From: Cloeon dipterum
Lineage: Eukaryota > Arthropoda > Insecta > Ephemeroptera > Baetidae
DNA length: 64,000 nt
NCBI RefSeq assembly: GCF_949628265.1
Contig: NC_088788.1
Location: 7,812,001 to 7,876,000 of the forward strand
Direction: 5' to 3'
The notes under the pieces were generated by a model, which was not told the DNA's origin, searched no databases, and was given only the letters and a program-made list of their open reading frames with translations. The position numbers and the translations under genes are program-made. Shown piece by piece: positions 45,409 to 56,457 of the stretch (the stretch's first letter is position 1; the number at the start of each line of letters is the position of its first letter).

Positions 45409-46437
45409 TAGAGTGTATTTCAAGAATAAGACCAAAAAACAATACCGGAATTCCGGTATTGTCCTTGTTTTGCCGGATTTTTTTCAAAATTCAATACCAG
45501 AACAATACCAACAATATTGGAAAGGCAGTACAAGAATATTGTTTTTTCCTGAATTCTTTATAATACTGGTGGAAAAATTTTCATAGAAAAATTCTTCTAA
45601 TTTTTAAAAATCCCTATTTTTGGTCGAGTAAATTTTTTATTTTCAATAAAAATTGCAGAAAGATCCGCCAAAAGTTTTTGCAATGCAGTTGTTTTTTCCG
45701 AAAAAATGCGTGTTTTTGCGAACCCTGCACTGGTTATACCAAGAGACCGAAAATTTTATCTCTCATCGCAATATTCCAAAATTTCTGACTATTTTGGCAC
45801 GAAATATGCAGGACTCTTTCGGGGTAAAATTCCGAAAAAATGCAGATAAAACATAAACTAGTGGTTTTCCAACTGTTTTCGCAAAAAAACCAGTGTTCCA
45901 TTTTTGCGTATTGCAAAATTGGTGAACCCTGATTGCTTCCTTTCCTTCTCGAACTGCCAAAGTGAGAATCTAGGCTTTGAATGCTGCACTCTGCCATTGC
46001 TGCCGATAAATCTCCCTCGTCCCGCTGAAGATTGTCCCTGTCCTGTCCCATCCCTGTCTCGAAATAAAAAATTTGACCCATCCCTCAGGGACGGGACGGG
46101 AATCCCGTAATCCCTGTCCCTGATCCCCTCTCTAGTTTCAATTTTAAAATATATATTGAATCAAGCAAACTGAAAATTTTATTAAAATGCCAAAGCAAGA
46201 TTTGGTTATATAATACTTAAAAATGATGTGTTCCAGAAAAAAATCCCGAAAACCAGAATTTAAAAAAACAATACCGAAACATGATTTTTTGTCAGAAAAG
46301 CAATACCAAAACAAGAAGGTTTGAAAAACAATACAAGACAATTTTAAATATTCTTTTCAGAAAATATACCGGAACAATACCAGTTTCGTCAAGAAAGTTC
46401 CAGACACTACAAAAGTTTGGTATTGAAATACACTCTA
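45409..46437. mobile_element. hAT-like non-autonomous DNA transposon, composite
   Basis: Terminal inverted repeats TAGAGTGTATTTCAA (45409) and TTGAAATACACTCTA (ending 46437) flanked by ATACTCAC and TTACTCAC, an 8-bp target duplication with one mismatch. TIR sequence and TSD length suit the hAT superfamily. There is no transposase open frame. The interior has AACAATACC-rich ends and a G-rich segment (GGGACGGGACGGGAATCCC) at about 46020-46130 ending CTCTCTAG, which looks like the end of a second nested hAT-like element. The related place in the duplicated block (about 41.83 kb) is empty, so insertion came after block duplication. Confidence 0.7.
46140..46437. repeat. copy of the AACAATACC repeat also at 28.7-29.0 kb
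   Basis: This 300-base right part of the composite element is nearly collinear with 28697-29009, sharing long runs around TTTATTAAAATGCCAAAGCA, ACCAGAATTTAAAAAA and GTTTGGTATTGAAATACA. Two copies 17 kb apart show that the family is mobile in this genome. Confidence 0.65.
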
Positions 46438-46599
46438 TTACTCACAGCTATATAATATCTTTATGAATTAATACATACACTTACTGTGACTGTAGATGTG
46501 GATCACAAGAGCTTTTTATCCTTTTTATGATGTCAAAAATGGACAAAATAGAGTGCAATGTTTGCTGTTTAATGTCAGACCTCGACGTTGCGAATATGA

Positions 46600-46850
46600 A
46601 AAGATAAAATGGCAGACTTTAGGGTTGGGTATAATCGCGGTATAATCAACATTGATATATCAATTTTGATATGATATCCACAATATATCAATATCATCGT
46701 TCATATTTTGAATATCAGAAAATATAAGCTGTTATCCACGTTAAATATCTAATATAATCTAGATATTTTAGTGTATGTGAGATATCAATATTATCGCAAA
46801 TATTTGGAATATCATATCGAATTTGGCGCGAGTGCCCATCCCTAATAGAC
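46600..46850. repeat. GATATC-rich low-complexity tract
   Basis: A stretch dense in ATATC/GATAT/TGATATC words (about 46640-46820), ending ATCGAATTTGGCGCGAGTGCCCATCCCTAAT-like sequence. No coding content. It may be part of another repeat, since GTTGGGTATAATCG and CCCATCCCTAAT at its two ends are of mobile-element style, but I cannot prove ends. Confidence 0.35.
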
Positions 46851-47397
46851 TTTTCAGTAGACTTTCATCTCGTCTCAATTTCTAGTAAGAACAAAAGAGG
46901 GCTCCGATAAGAAGCTGCGCGTTTTATAAAGACTCAATCAGACCGCCAAATATTTGAATTTTGCAGCTCGCGCGGTCCATTACAAAAAATAGCTTTTATG
47001 CTGGTTTGTTTTCTTAATAACTGAAAATTTCTGCTTTCAATTGCAGATTTTTACCCGTGAAAATTATTAATTCATGGAAGCGGCCGGTAAATTGATATTG
47101 AAAATTATTTGCTCTCCCAAAGTGTAAAAATTCACTGGAAATTAAAATGTAGAGGAATAGCTCAGAATAGATCACATACGAATTTTTTCAATTTTTAAAT
47201 GTTAAGTATATCTAGTTAATTTATTGAAGGCATTTGGATGGTAGAAAGAGTAAAAAGGTAAAAAAATCGATACAATTCTTAAAATTACATTTTATATTTT
47301 ACTAATATTATATTAAAAATGCATCCTGATAAGTAGATAACAAAATTAATGTCCTAAATTATATTGTTTATCACTCAGGAAACTGCCGATTGGCAAT

Positions 47398-48438
47398 TTA
47401 ACGCGGCTCTTCAGGTTCGTCAATTGTGTCCGGATCGAAAGTTGTGGCACCAGTTTTGAGTATTCCCAAGGCATCGTGCTCCAAAGCCGTCTGTTCATTT
47501 CCGATCTCAACGTTGGCCACACTCTCCTTGCTATTTAAAAACGGGCACTCGGCGTTGCTCGTCCTGTGCTCATTTTCCGGCGTGTCTCCTTCCTCCCAGT
47601 CGCTGACTTCCACGTTGCAGAAAACGCAAATGACCGTGTCGCCTTTTCCAGAGTAGAAATACCCTTCTCTCGCCAGATCAAAAGGTGTCACGTGCTGCCA
47701 ATTATTCTTTCTCAACAGAGAGTACAGGCGGTGCGCTTCAGATTTATAATTCGACACCGTAGTGACGTGTCCCATCGGCAAATTCATCGAATCAACGGCA
47801 CCGATTTTGCAATTTAATTTTTCCGAATTCAAGTGAGATTTTCCAAATTGCTTTGGAATTTCTCCGAGGCTTAAATTCAATGCGCAAAATTTGCACCGGA
47901 TGACATTGTTTTCGTAGTAGAGGCCCAGTTCCGCCATCGTGTGGAGCAGATCAAACGGGTGTTGCAGGTGGAAATCCAGTGGAAACGTGAAGAAGCGATG
48001 CATGGCCAAATTTAGATTCAATTTCCCGATGGATTCCTCAGGTAGGGGTCTGGCAAGTTGTGCTCCAACAAATGGCCTGAAAAAAATTCATTTGTATTAT
48101 TAATTAATTTAATGAAATAGGAAAGCTAAAATTAATAACTATTAAAGCTCAAATATATTTTTAAATTTAAGTTTTTAAAGAAATTATCCAAAATGATCAG
48201 ATTTAATTTGTTTTAAAAAACATAAAACAATTAGAAACAGAAGAAATTGCAACAAACATAGAGCTACTGCAGGAATCGAAATACAGTGTTACTTTTAAAA
48301 TATATTTTATGGTTCATTTTAATTAAAAAAAAAATGAATGAGAATAACTAAACAATTTTTTAAAATACATTATCGTTTCATCGGCACTTACTGCATAGTG
48401 GAGCTGGAACGCAAGGTACTCTGAATGCCTGGACTCAT
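47398..48438 (-). CDS. g15: short BIR protein with TFDP tail
   Basis: Coding exons 48392..48438 and 47398..48076 give 241 aa; phase-2 intron (ATGCA|GTAAGTG, TTTCAG). Exon 1 encodes MSPGIQSTLRSSSTM. A further 5' UTR exon is likely: a donor CGTA|GTAAGT at 48739/48740 is conserved in the neighbouring pseudogene, and an acceptor TCACAG lies just upstream of exon 1. The N-terminal module has Met-His-Arg-Phe-Phe-Thr-Phe-Pro and Cys-x2-Cys. One canonical BIR follows, with Arg-Glu-Gly-Tyr in place of Lys-Ser-Gly-Phe. After the linker the protein ends with TTFDPDTIDEPEEPR, a tail type shared with g16 and g17. No RING. Confidence 0.83.
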
Positions 48439-48920
48439 TATTATTAAACAGCTGTGAGCTGTGAGTCACCTCAACGCCTCAAACAAACACAGTCGTCGGG
48501 AGGGGAAGAGAGTTTTCGCAGCTTCTATAAGAATTAAACAAGACATTTTAATTCAGTATTTCATATTAATAAATTATTAGCTTTTCTCTGGTTAACCTCC
48601 TTTATAACTTAAATTTGGCTTTTAACGATTTCAACATTTTTTACGATTCAAAAGAAAAATATTATTACTAAATTTAAATCTTTTTTAAGGAAGAAACAAA
48701 AAATGCTGACAGAAAATAAAATGAGTAAAAAATACTTACTACGTGACAAAAGTTTGGATTGCAGGGGATTCTTCAGGTGGTTATCTCAGTTTTGCGGCAA
48801 TCGCACTACAAGGCGCAGCACTTGTTTTAAATGTGTTGACGCGTCGGCTACTTCCCTCTCAATGCGCCACGCTTGCCAATAAGAGGCGGTGACGTTAGCT
48901 CGTATGAGGCTTACTTGGGT

Positions 48921-48943
48921 AAGACTTCTTGCTAAAAGTCTAA
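48921..48943 (-). promoter_or_regulatory. g15 promoter elements
   Basis: AAGACTT and AAAAGTCTAA (48934-48943) on the + strand lie about 190 bases upstream of the probable 5' UTR exon donor of g15. Confidence 0.4.
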
Positions 48944-49826
48944 TGATTCACAAGTTAAGATTAACATATTGAGCGTTTTCAAACATCACCGAAATTTGAA
49001 TTATTATTTGTTTAATTTTCTCAAGGCAAAAATATCCCGTTTAATTCTAAATATTTATTTCGTGCCTAACTAACCAAATACAAATTTTTCATTTTATAAA
49101 CGGCTAGATGGAACAAACAATTATAATTCCTGCAGCAGAGATTTGTTGAGACTCATTACTTCGTTGAATAAATATATAATTCAGGGAATCATTAGATTTA
49201 TTAGTAAAACTTTTTATTTTCATTTCGAGAAACACACGGGCTGTTCTTTTTTTAAATAATTCAACCAAAATATAGTTTGACGCAAATATAAAATACAAAA
49301 ATGGAGTTATAATTGCGTATGTAATCTTATTTAAAGGAAGTGGCCCAGCAACAAATTCGATATCCTACAGGATATTCAAAGGATATCCGTTTGATATACT
49401 TTTGATCTGCCTATGTCATAGGCGGATACCCAATTTCTTGCCGGGATCAGAGTGGAGCATGGAGTGCGGTAGCCGTTGCTATCTTAAAAGTCTATATGTG
49501 AGTCATCCGCATGCATTTACTTTTCGCCCGCGGCCTCGATAGCTGCCGCGATAGCTCGTTTTATTCGTTTCCGCTGCCGCATAAGGGACCAGGGTATTAG
49601 TAATTCCCCACTCTGCATATCACTCTTTTCGCTTTAAATTGGTGCGGCGATAAATAATGAGTCAAATGAATCAATTTAAAACAAATTTCATGACACTCGA
49701 TGTAAGAGCTATAAAGATAGTATTTTAATGAGTTCTAACAAAAATCGGCCAAGGCGCCTTTACCCACCAGCAAAGCGAGTTTGTGCCATGAAATAGGGCT
49801 GCAGTTGACAGCCGAAACAAGTAGTC

Positions 49827-50205
49827 TGTGAAGGGAAATTTAGAAGATTTAATGAAATTTAGATGCCGCTCTAATAGTTATTTATTTATTCCTCTTACAT
49901 CATATTATACATAAAAAAGAGGCTCTTGAAAAAGCGATCAGCTCGCTGAAATGTCGGTAATCAAGAGATAGCCGAGCCAAACAAGGCCTTGAATCTACAA
50001 AAATCAGGAGTGGTCTGAATTATTGTGACATTTTTATTAAAAATTCAGAAGCGTCAAAGAGCCGAGATTTTCACGTTCCGCGGCGCTTTCAACTCTCGTG
50101 TGACCTCTACTCTGTTTTCGTCTTCGCGCGTGATACGCCATCGCAATAACGTCAACGCATCAATCAAATCCTTAAATCGGTGCATCTTCTAAATTTCCCT
50201 TCACA
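49827..50205. repeat. 22-bp perfect inverted repeat flanking about 335 bases
   Basis: Arms at 49827-49848 and 50184-50205 are exact reverse complements over 22 bases (TGTGAAGGGAAATTTAGAAG and two more). One arm lies within the small minus-strand open frame 50172-50387. It may be the terminal repeats of a small element or a local inverted duplication of an exon end. Confidence 0.55.
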
Positions 50206-50387
50206 ACAGGCATAAACAAAACGACGCCGTTTTCCACGAGGAATGTCCGAATTTGTCCTTCCACCAATGAATTCTCGAGTGTGACCCTCAATAAAATGGT
50301 TCTTTTCGTGTTTGCAAAGTTAACTGCAATTATATTAGACGCATTCTCTTGCGGTTGAGGAATCGCGTTCACATTAAAATAACGCAA
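50172..50387 (-). other. unrecognised small open frame, possible exon
   Basis: A 71-codon minus-strand frame with coding-like composition (alternating hydrophobic residues such as TILLRVTLENSLVEGQIRT), preceded upstream by an acceptor-like TTCCACAG near 50405. I recognise no family. It could be a last exon of an unrelated gene whose other exons I cannot see, or a relic. Confidence 0.25.
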
Positions 50388-50649
50388 TTAATTTTAATTT
50401 TCTCCTGTGGAATAATATGATTAGATTTTTTTATTTAGTTTAAAGAAGTAACGCATGAGTATTTAATTTTTAAAATTGTTCAATATCCAAAATAAAAGAC
50501 GGGATAAATCAAGAAATAATGCCCAACACAATGTATTTATTTAATAATTATATTTTATTATTTTATCATCATACTAAATGCATCAAAATCAAATTAAAAA
50601 ATTGAACATTTACTAACAAATGCCAATCACTCAAGAAGAGGGATCGGCG

Positions 50650-51571
50650 TTATCTCGGTCCTCGATCCTTGGGCTTCTCTGGGGGTGTGGGGTTGTTCGG
50701 GTCGAAAGTGGTGGTGCCTGATTTGGGTGTTCCTTGGGCGTCATGATCGCCTTCACTCTCCAGCTCGCTTCCGATCTCAATATTGGTGACGCTCTGCTTG
50801 TCACTCAGAAACGGGCAGTTGGGGTTGCCTCCCCTGTGCTCTTTGTCCGGCGTGTCTCCTGCCTCCCAGTCGCTGACTCCCAGGTTGCAGTAACTGCAGA
50901 TGACCTTGTCACAAATTCCAGAGTAGTAAATACCAGATTTCGCCAGATCAAAAGGTGTGACGTGCTGCCAGTCGGGCTTTTTCAGCAATGAAAACAGGCG
51001 ATTCGCCTCAGATTTGTAGTTCCGAACGCTGGTGACGTTTTCCATCGGCATATTTTTCGAATCAACCGCACTGATTTTGCAATTTAATTTTTCCGAATTC
51101 GTGTGAGATTGTTCAAATTTTATTCGAATTTCTCCGAGTCTTAAATTCAATGAACAAAATTTGCAGCGGATGACATTGTTTTCGTAGTAGAGGCCCAGTT
51201 CCGCAATCGTGTGAAGCAGGTCAAACGAGTATTTCAGGTGGAAATCCAGTGGGAAGGTGAAGAGGCGGTGCATGGCCAAATTTAGATTCAATTTCCCGAT
51301 AGATTCCTCAGGTAGGGGTCTCGCACGTTGTTCTCCTCCATCCTCAACATTGAGCCTGAAAGTTAAATATTTGTTTTTGTTTGATTAATTTTATGATTTT
51401 CCCTTTTTTCGTTCCATATAAAATAAATAAATGCGCATTTTTTCAAATGAAGATTTTCAAGATGGCAAAAGTGTTAATGATTTTGTCCCCTAAATTTAGT
51501 CCCTTTGTTCGCACTTACCGTTGAGCGTGGCAGAAGTTGGAGCACAAAGTATTTTGTTGGCGTGGACCCAT
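50650..51571 (-). CDS. g16: short BIR protein with TFDP tail
   Basis: Exons 51519..51571 and 50650..51355 give 252 aa; phase-2 intron (CAACG|GTAAGTG, TTTCAG). Exon 1 encodes MGPRQQNTLCSNFCHAQ. The leader ARPLPEESIGKLNLNLAMHR is shared with g15. The N-terminal module has Cys-x2-Cys. In the canonical BIR the Asp-Asn-Val before the first Cys has become Asp-Lys-Val, and GGNPNC replaces the usual Arg-Trp-x-x-x-Cys, so the conserved Trp is lost. The tail reads TTTFDPNNPTPPEKPKDRGPR. No RING. It is a diverged relative of g15. Confidence 0.83.
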
Positions 51572-53692
51572 TTTTTGGTCTTCAAATTGGCAGTGAGGCA
51601 CCTCTGCACACAAAGGTCTTCGTGGGGCGAGAAGAGAGGCTGCAGCATTTAAGAGAACGTTTCAATTGAGCCAATTTAGGCAATTTAATCAGCTCATAAA
51701 ATATAACTTTGTAAATAGCTCCCATTGGAATGTCAGCATGCGTGATTTGGAATCACGGGACGAATTTCTAGCGTTTCAAAAAGTTCTCGAGTGGGCTGGG
51801 TCCCTGTGCGGCCTGGCGCGGTGTTATTCGGACCCGCGTGTTTTAGCATTCGTTCTAGTACAGTGCGCGCCCTTCCCGGTTCTCGGACAGGGATATAAAA
51901 AGAGCAAAAAAAAACGAAAAAAATAATAAATAATAAAAAATGCTCCATCAAAAGAAAAATATTTTTTGTCGCATTACCAGATGTTTAGGAGAGAAAAACA
52001 ATTAAAAAGTTGCAGTTTTTGAGCGTATAGAAATAAAAAGCTCCTGAAATTAGCAAAATAAATACTCACGTGTGTCAAGCGTTGTGCGGAAATCCACCCA
52101 AGAGGCTCAGAGCTGTAACATACGCCTCGGCTGTTCGGCTCTATTAACCGAGGAAAGCGAAAAAGCGCGAATTTATTTCGGCGTAACTATCCTAGACATT
52201 TTGCGAACTCGTAACGTTTAGTCTAACTAATTGGGCATTTTGCCAAACCTAGACCACACAAAATTACACAGCTTATTATCTTAATATTAAACATCTATGA
52301 CGCACGAACGGTTACATTGCCAAAATATCACATAATATATATTATATCATGATTTTTTTCGTAATGGACTTCGCCCTCATCATTTCTTGAAAATCTTATC
52401 ACGTCACGACTACATTTGATATGAATTTAACAAGATATACACGCTTTTCATTCAAATTTTTTAATTAAGATAATTGAATGAACCACGTCATTGATTTTAC
52501 GCTCTTATCTCTTGCAGTAGCTGTACTGTAAAAGAGAGATAATTAAACACGATTGACACGAGCCGTTGATTTTTCCTTACTACTGCCAATCAAAGGAGGA
52601 TCAAATGAATCATGAAATCATTTTTATGTTAAAATAAGAGGAGAAAAAATCTAACAAGTTAAGCTTGTTGTACATTTACGGTTTGGAAGAAAAGAAAATA
52701 ATCAACTTTTCTACTTATAACACTTGCATTCAGTGTAATAATCCCTTATTGTAGCAATTTTTCGAAATTCTGTAAGTATTATTCGGGAACGTGTTTCATT
52801 TTAACCGAAAAACTTGAAATTCGGGTGAAAAGGTGTGTAAAAAACCCGGTCTAAAATTAATATCCCTATATCAACAGTCCATTTTGGACACGAATAAATT
52901 AAATACATTAAACATTCAATTTCAATCTAGAAAATTACTAGATCAGAGAATGGCAAAATGAAAATTCAGTGAGAAAAAAAACAGAAAATTATTTTCCATC
53001 AGTTAAAGTTTCGTTATAAGGTCCAGTACCCAAAAGTCTCAATGACAATGACTCATCCGCGATTTCAATTATTGCGCACATGTGGAATGTTCATCCATTA
53101 TCTTTGCCCGCACCTGCATAATTGCTCCACTCCTTTTCATTTCCGCTGCCAAAAAGTCTCGCGAATTTTATCGTGCTAATTTTCTGCTGTGATTTTAATT
53201 GGTCCGAGTAGATTGCAAAAATGTTAAGACAATAATTGTGAATCATTTATCAATTATCTTTCTGATTCTAAAAATTAACTGAATTTATTTTACAAAACAA
53301 GACGCAACAATTATTAGAAATTGTCTAACTTTGGTAATTTTTACTGTGAAAATAATTTTGATTTAGTTAAAAATCCCTGGAATTGAACGATTGAGGCCAA
53401 TTTTAAATGTGAAAATATAATTTTGGCTTACACTTAATTTTAGTTTGAATAATTAGCGAAACAGATTTGCACAAAATTGCGTAAATCATTCCATTTAGGA
53501 GGACTTTGATTTTTATATTTTACTGATAAAGATTGAAGGAAAATCTTTAGTTTAAAAAACACAGTAGGTAATTTTGCATTACTTTTATTTTTAATCAAAA
53601 TGCATGCTTACAAAAATATTTATAATAGAGAATGAACACATCACCTTTTAAAGGTTAATATTTACATAATTTCCAATAAGAAATCAGACAAT
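51572..53692. other. intergenic region g17-g16
   Basis: No gene recognised. A GC-richer stretch at 51770-51900 contains an open frame (51666-51926, +) without known motifs, probably chance. A GTTTAGTCTAACT copy of the promoter element is at about 52217. The rest is AT-rich. Confidence 0.4.
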
Positions 53693-54530
53693 TCAGCGTT
53701 TACCCGCGCCTCGATCACTGGGCTTGCCTGGGGGTTTGCTCGGGTCGAAAGTGGTGGTGCCCGGTTTGAGGGTTCCTATGGCGTCGTGATTGGCATCAGC
53801 CTCGTGCTCGCTTCCGATTTCGAAATTGGTGATGCTCTGCTTTGCGTCCAGGAATGGGCAATCGGGGTTGCTTTCTTGGTGCTCGTTGTCCGGCGTGTCT
53901 CCGTCCTCCCAGTCGCTGACTGCCAGGTTGCAGTAAATGCAGACGACGTTGTCGCCGACTCCAGAGTAGTAAAATCCACTTCTGGCCATGTCAAAGGGTG
54001 TGACGTGCTGCCAGTCGGACTTTTTCAGCAAGGAGTACAGACGGTGCGCTTCGGCTCTGTAATCCGGCAAGCTGGTGACAATCGCCATCGACAGATTTTT
54101 TGTATCAGCGGCCCCGATTGGGCAATTTGCCTGATCGTGCTTCTCCAGAATCCTCTTTTTAGCCGCTTCAATTCCTTGAGCAAAATATCCTTCAATTCCA
54201 TCTATGGTGGCTCCGCAAAATTGGCACCGGATGCAAGGGTTTTCAAAATAGAAACCCAGTTCCGCTACCATTCCGAGCAGCTCGATCGAGTACCTAGGGT
54301 AGAATTCAAGCGGAAACGTGAACAATCGATGCACAGCGAAATCTTTGTTCAATCTGTCGAGCATCTGCTCAGGTATAGGCCCGGCAAGTTGCCCTCCACC
54401 CACAACATGAGTGTGTCTGAAAATAAATATTTTTTAAAATTAGTAACGGCAATTAATTTTTGTATTGATTGTGAGTAATAAATAAAAATTTAGATAATAT
54501 TTACAATACTTACTGTTTGCTCAAACTCAT
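53693..54530 (-). CDS. g17: short BIR protein with TFDP tail
   Basis: Exons 54514..54530 (17 nt, MSLSK plus two bases) and 53693..54416 give 246 aa; phase-2 intron (AAACA|GTAAGTA, TTTTCAG). The N-terminal module reads AVHRLFTFPLEF, with Cys-x2-Cys (RCQFC). The canonical BIR has C-x2-C-x16-H-x6-C, but the residue before the Asn-Pro-x-Cys is Ser instead of Trp. The tail TTTFDPSKPPGKPSDRGAGKR is basic at its end. No RING. A large palindromic promoter element lies about 735 bases upstream, and a GTAAAT donor at about 55108 suggests an extra 5' UTR exon. Confidence 0.8.
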
Positions 54531-55264
54531 GTTTTTGGCGGCGGAATGGCAGTGAAGAAACAAACACTTCTTAGAGGAGAGGACGAAGGTCGGCTGCACA
54601 TAAAAAGATTATCAGTATAGGCAATTTAGCTATTTAAGAAAATGACTTTTATTATTTCGAAGTCGGTCGAGAACATAAAAAGATTTATGATCAATTTGAT
54701 AAGACTTGTTGATTGGTGACCCGCTTTTAACAGTTCAAAAATTGTTCGGATGGAATCCGTTGAGCAAAAAAATTGAAATTACCTTGATTTACATGTTGAT
54801 TATAAATTAACCTATTTTTTTTAATTTCTATTAAACAATTTATAATTTTTTGTTGATGATAAAGTGAGTTTCACGTCTTTTGTGAACCATCTCTACAACT
54901 TTAGAGCAATTAATTGACGTTAATTTTCGCGGCTAAAAAATTAAGTATAGGAAATTCCCAGAAAGCAAACAGACACATTGATTTCGTCTTGTCAAATAGT
55001 AAGTGCCTCTGATAAAATTCCATCTTAATTCAACAAGACCGCTTTGGAATTCGGTGAATTTAAAACAAGCGACGACAGTGAAAAAATAGAAGAGCCAATA
55101 TTTACCTTGAAAATTAACCCACTCTGTTGCTATGGTATCTGCCTCTCTTCTCTAGCTCTGGCAGCAGTTGAGATAAGAACCGTTCAGCTCCTAGGCTGTC
55201 TCTTAAATGACTTGGTTGTCTCCTTGGCCGCCTTCTTTTATTCACGAATTCACGCTAATAAAAG

Positions 55265-55285
55265 CTAGACTTTACAAAAGTCTAG
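55265..55285 (-). promoter_or_regulatory. perfect CTAGACTTT/AAAGTCTAG inverted repeat
   Basis: Nine-base arms CTAGACTTT and AAAGTCTAG separated by ACA. Candidate promoter element for g17 if an upstream 5' UTR exon is used; read on the minus strand the donor CAAG|GTAAAT follows about 160 bases downstream. Confidence 0.5.
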
Positions 55286-55668
55286 ATCGCGATAAGCTCG
55301 TCCCCAAAACCACGTGATCATAAGCCGTGCAAAAAATCTGCGAATCTTGAGATTGAACTTTACTCAACAGCGGTGCTGAAATTTCCTCATAATTTACATG
55401 GAATTTGATCCTCTCGCCCTAATTCAAAAATTTCATAAGAGACACACCTGAATATTCTAAGGTAAGTTATTATTCAATAACAATTTTAGCATGATTATCG
55501 TAGGGATTAAAAGTCTTATATTTTGTTCCTGTCCAAAACTCTCAAGGACTAGTTTTCTTTTCAGACAGTGACGAGGAAACGTTTTAAATATCTGTAATGA
55601 TGGGTGTAACATTTAAAATAAATAGTTTTTAGGTGCAAATACTATATTTTATTGAATTTATAGCTCGA

Positions 55669-56457
55669 TTAAACCTTGGCGGTGGACATTCCAATATTCC
55701 TGTGGCTCAGATGCAAGTACGTGCCCAGTGCAAAAAGGAAAACGGCTGAAATTTAAAAATTGAGTTTCAATTTAAAATAAATTTAATGATCAAAATTACT
55801 AATGTAGGGATTTAAAAGCCATTCAAACTAAATAGTTTTGTATTGGGAATATATGAAAACGGGCTTCATCCTCGTTGTTTATTCCCATTATGAACACAAC
55901 CTCGAGTGGTCGCCTTTTTCAAAAACTATAAATAGTTTTGGCCGAGAACTTGATCATTGAAGAAGGTCCGACCCAAAAAGTCTATTATGGAGATGTATAT
56001 ACTAACCAGACCCGAGGTTGAACTGCTCCTTAGCGTTGATCTCAGCAGGTACGTGAAATTCAGCATTGGAACAATAATTGAACATGTACACCACGGTAGA
56101 GAAAACTGCCCCGAAGAAGATCGATAGTTTGAAAACAAACAGGCCCATTAGCACGGGAAGGGCCGGTATTAGCGTTTTCACCACGCTATCATCGGGATCT
56201 GTATGAATAATTAGAAAATAATATCAATTTATAATAAACGGAACTTTTCTTACTGGTGACAAAGCTCATAAAAATTTGAGCAAGAATTATTCCAATAAGG
56301 AAAAAGAAGATCAAAGGGAGAACGTCGCTTATAGAGTTGCGGCTGAAATTACGAAAATTACTCGTTAATTTTTATAAAATATAAAAGATTTAAAAGTTAT
56401 ACTCGCATACCTTTTCCTCTTGGGATTATTTCGCCTCGCGATTCGCTTTCTCTCCAT
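55669..56457 (-). CDS. small multi-exon membrane protein, unrelated to the BIR family
   Basis: Four coding exons: 56411..56457, 56254..56342, 56007..56198 and 55669..55745, giving 134 aa; intron phases are 2, 1 and 1. All junctions have GT/AG (GTATGC, GTAAGA and GTTAGT donors) and the frame stays open throughout. A further 5' UTR exon is likely because an acceptor lies at about 56482. The protein starts MERKRIARRNNPKRKS, a very basic cytosolic-type end, followed by hydrophobic segments at about 25-45, 55-85 and 112-125, and ends STAKV. I do not recognise the family. It is the only non-BIR gene I can model here, and probably marks an original single-copy neighbour that the array has grown around. 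Confidence 0.7.

Noticed and set aside
51666-51926. 86-codon open frame upstream of g16
   Set aside because: No recognisable motif, ends in a Lys-rich low-complexity stretch, and no splice or promoter support.
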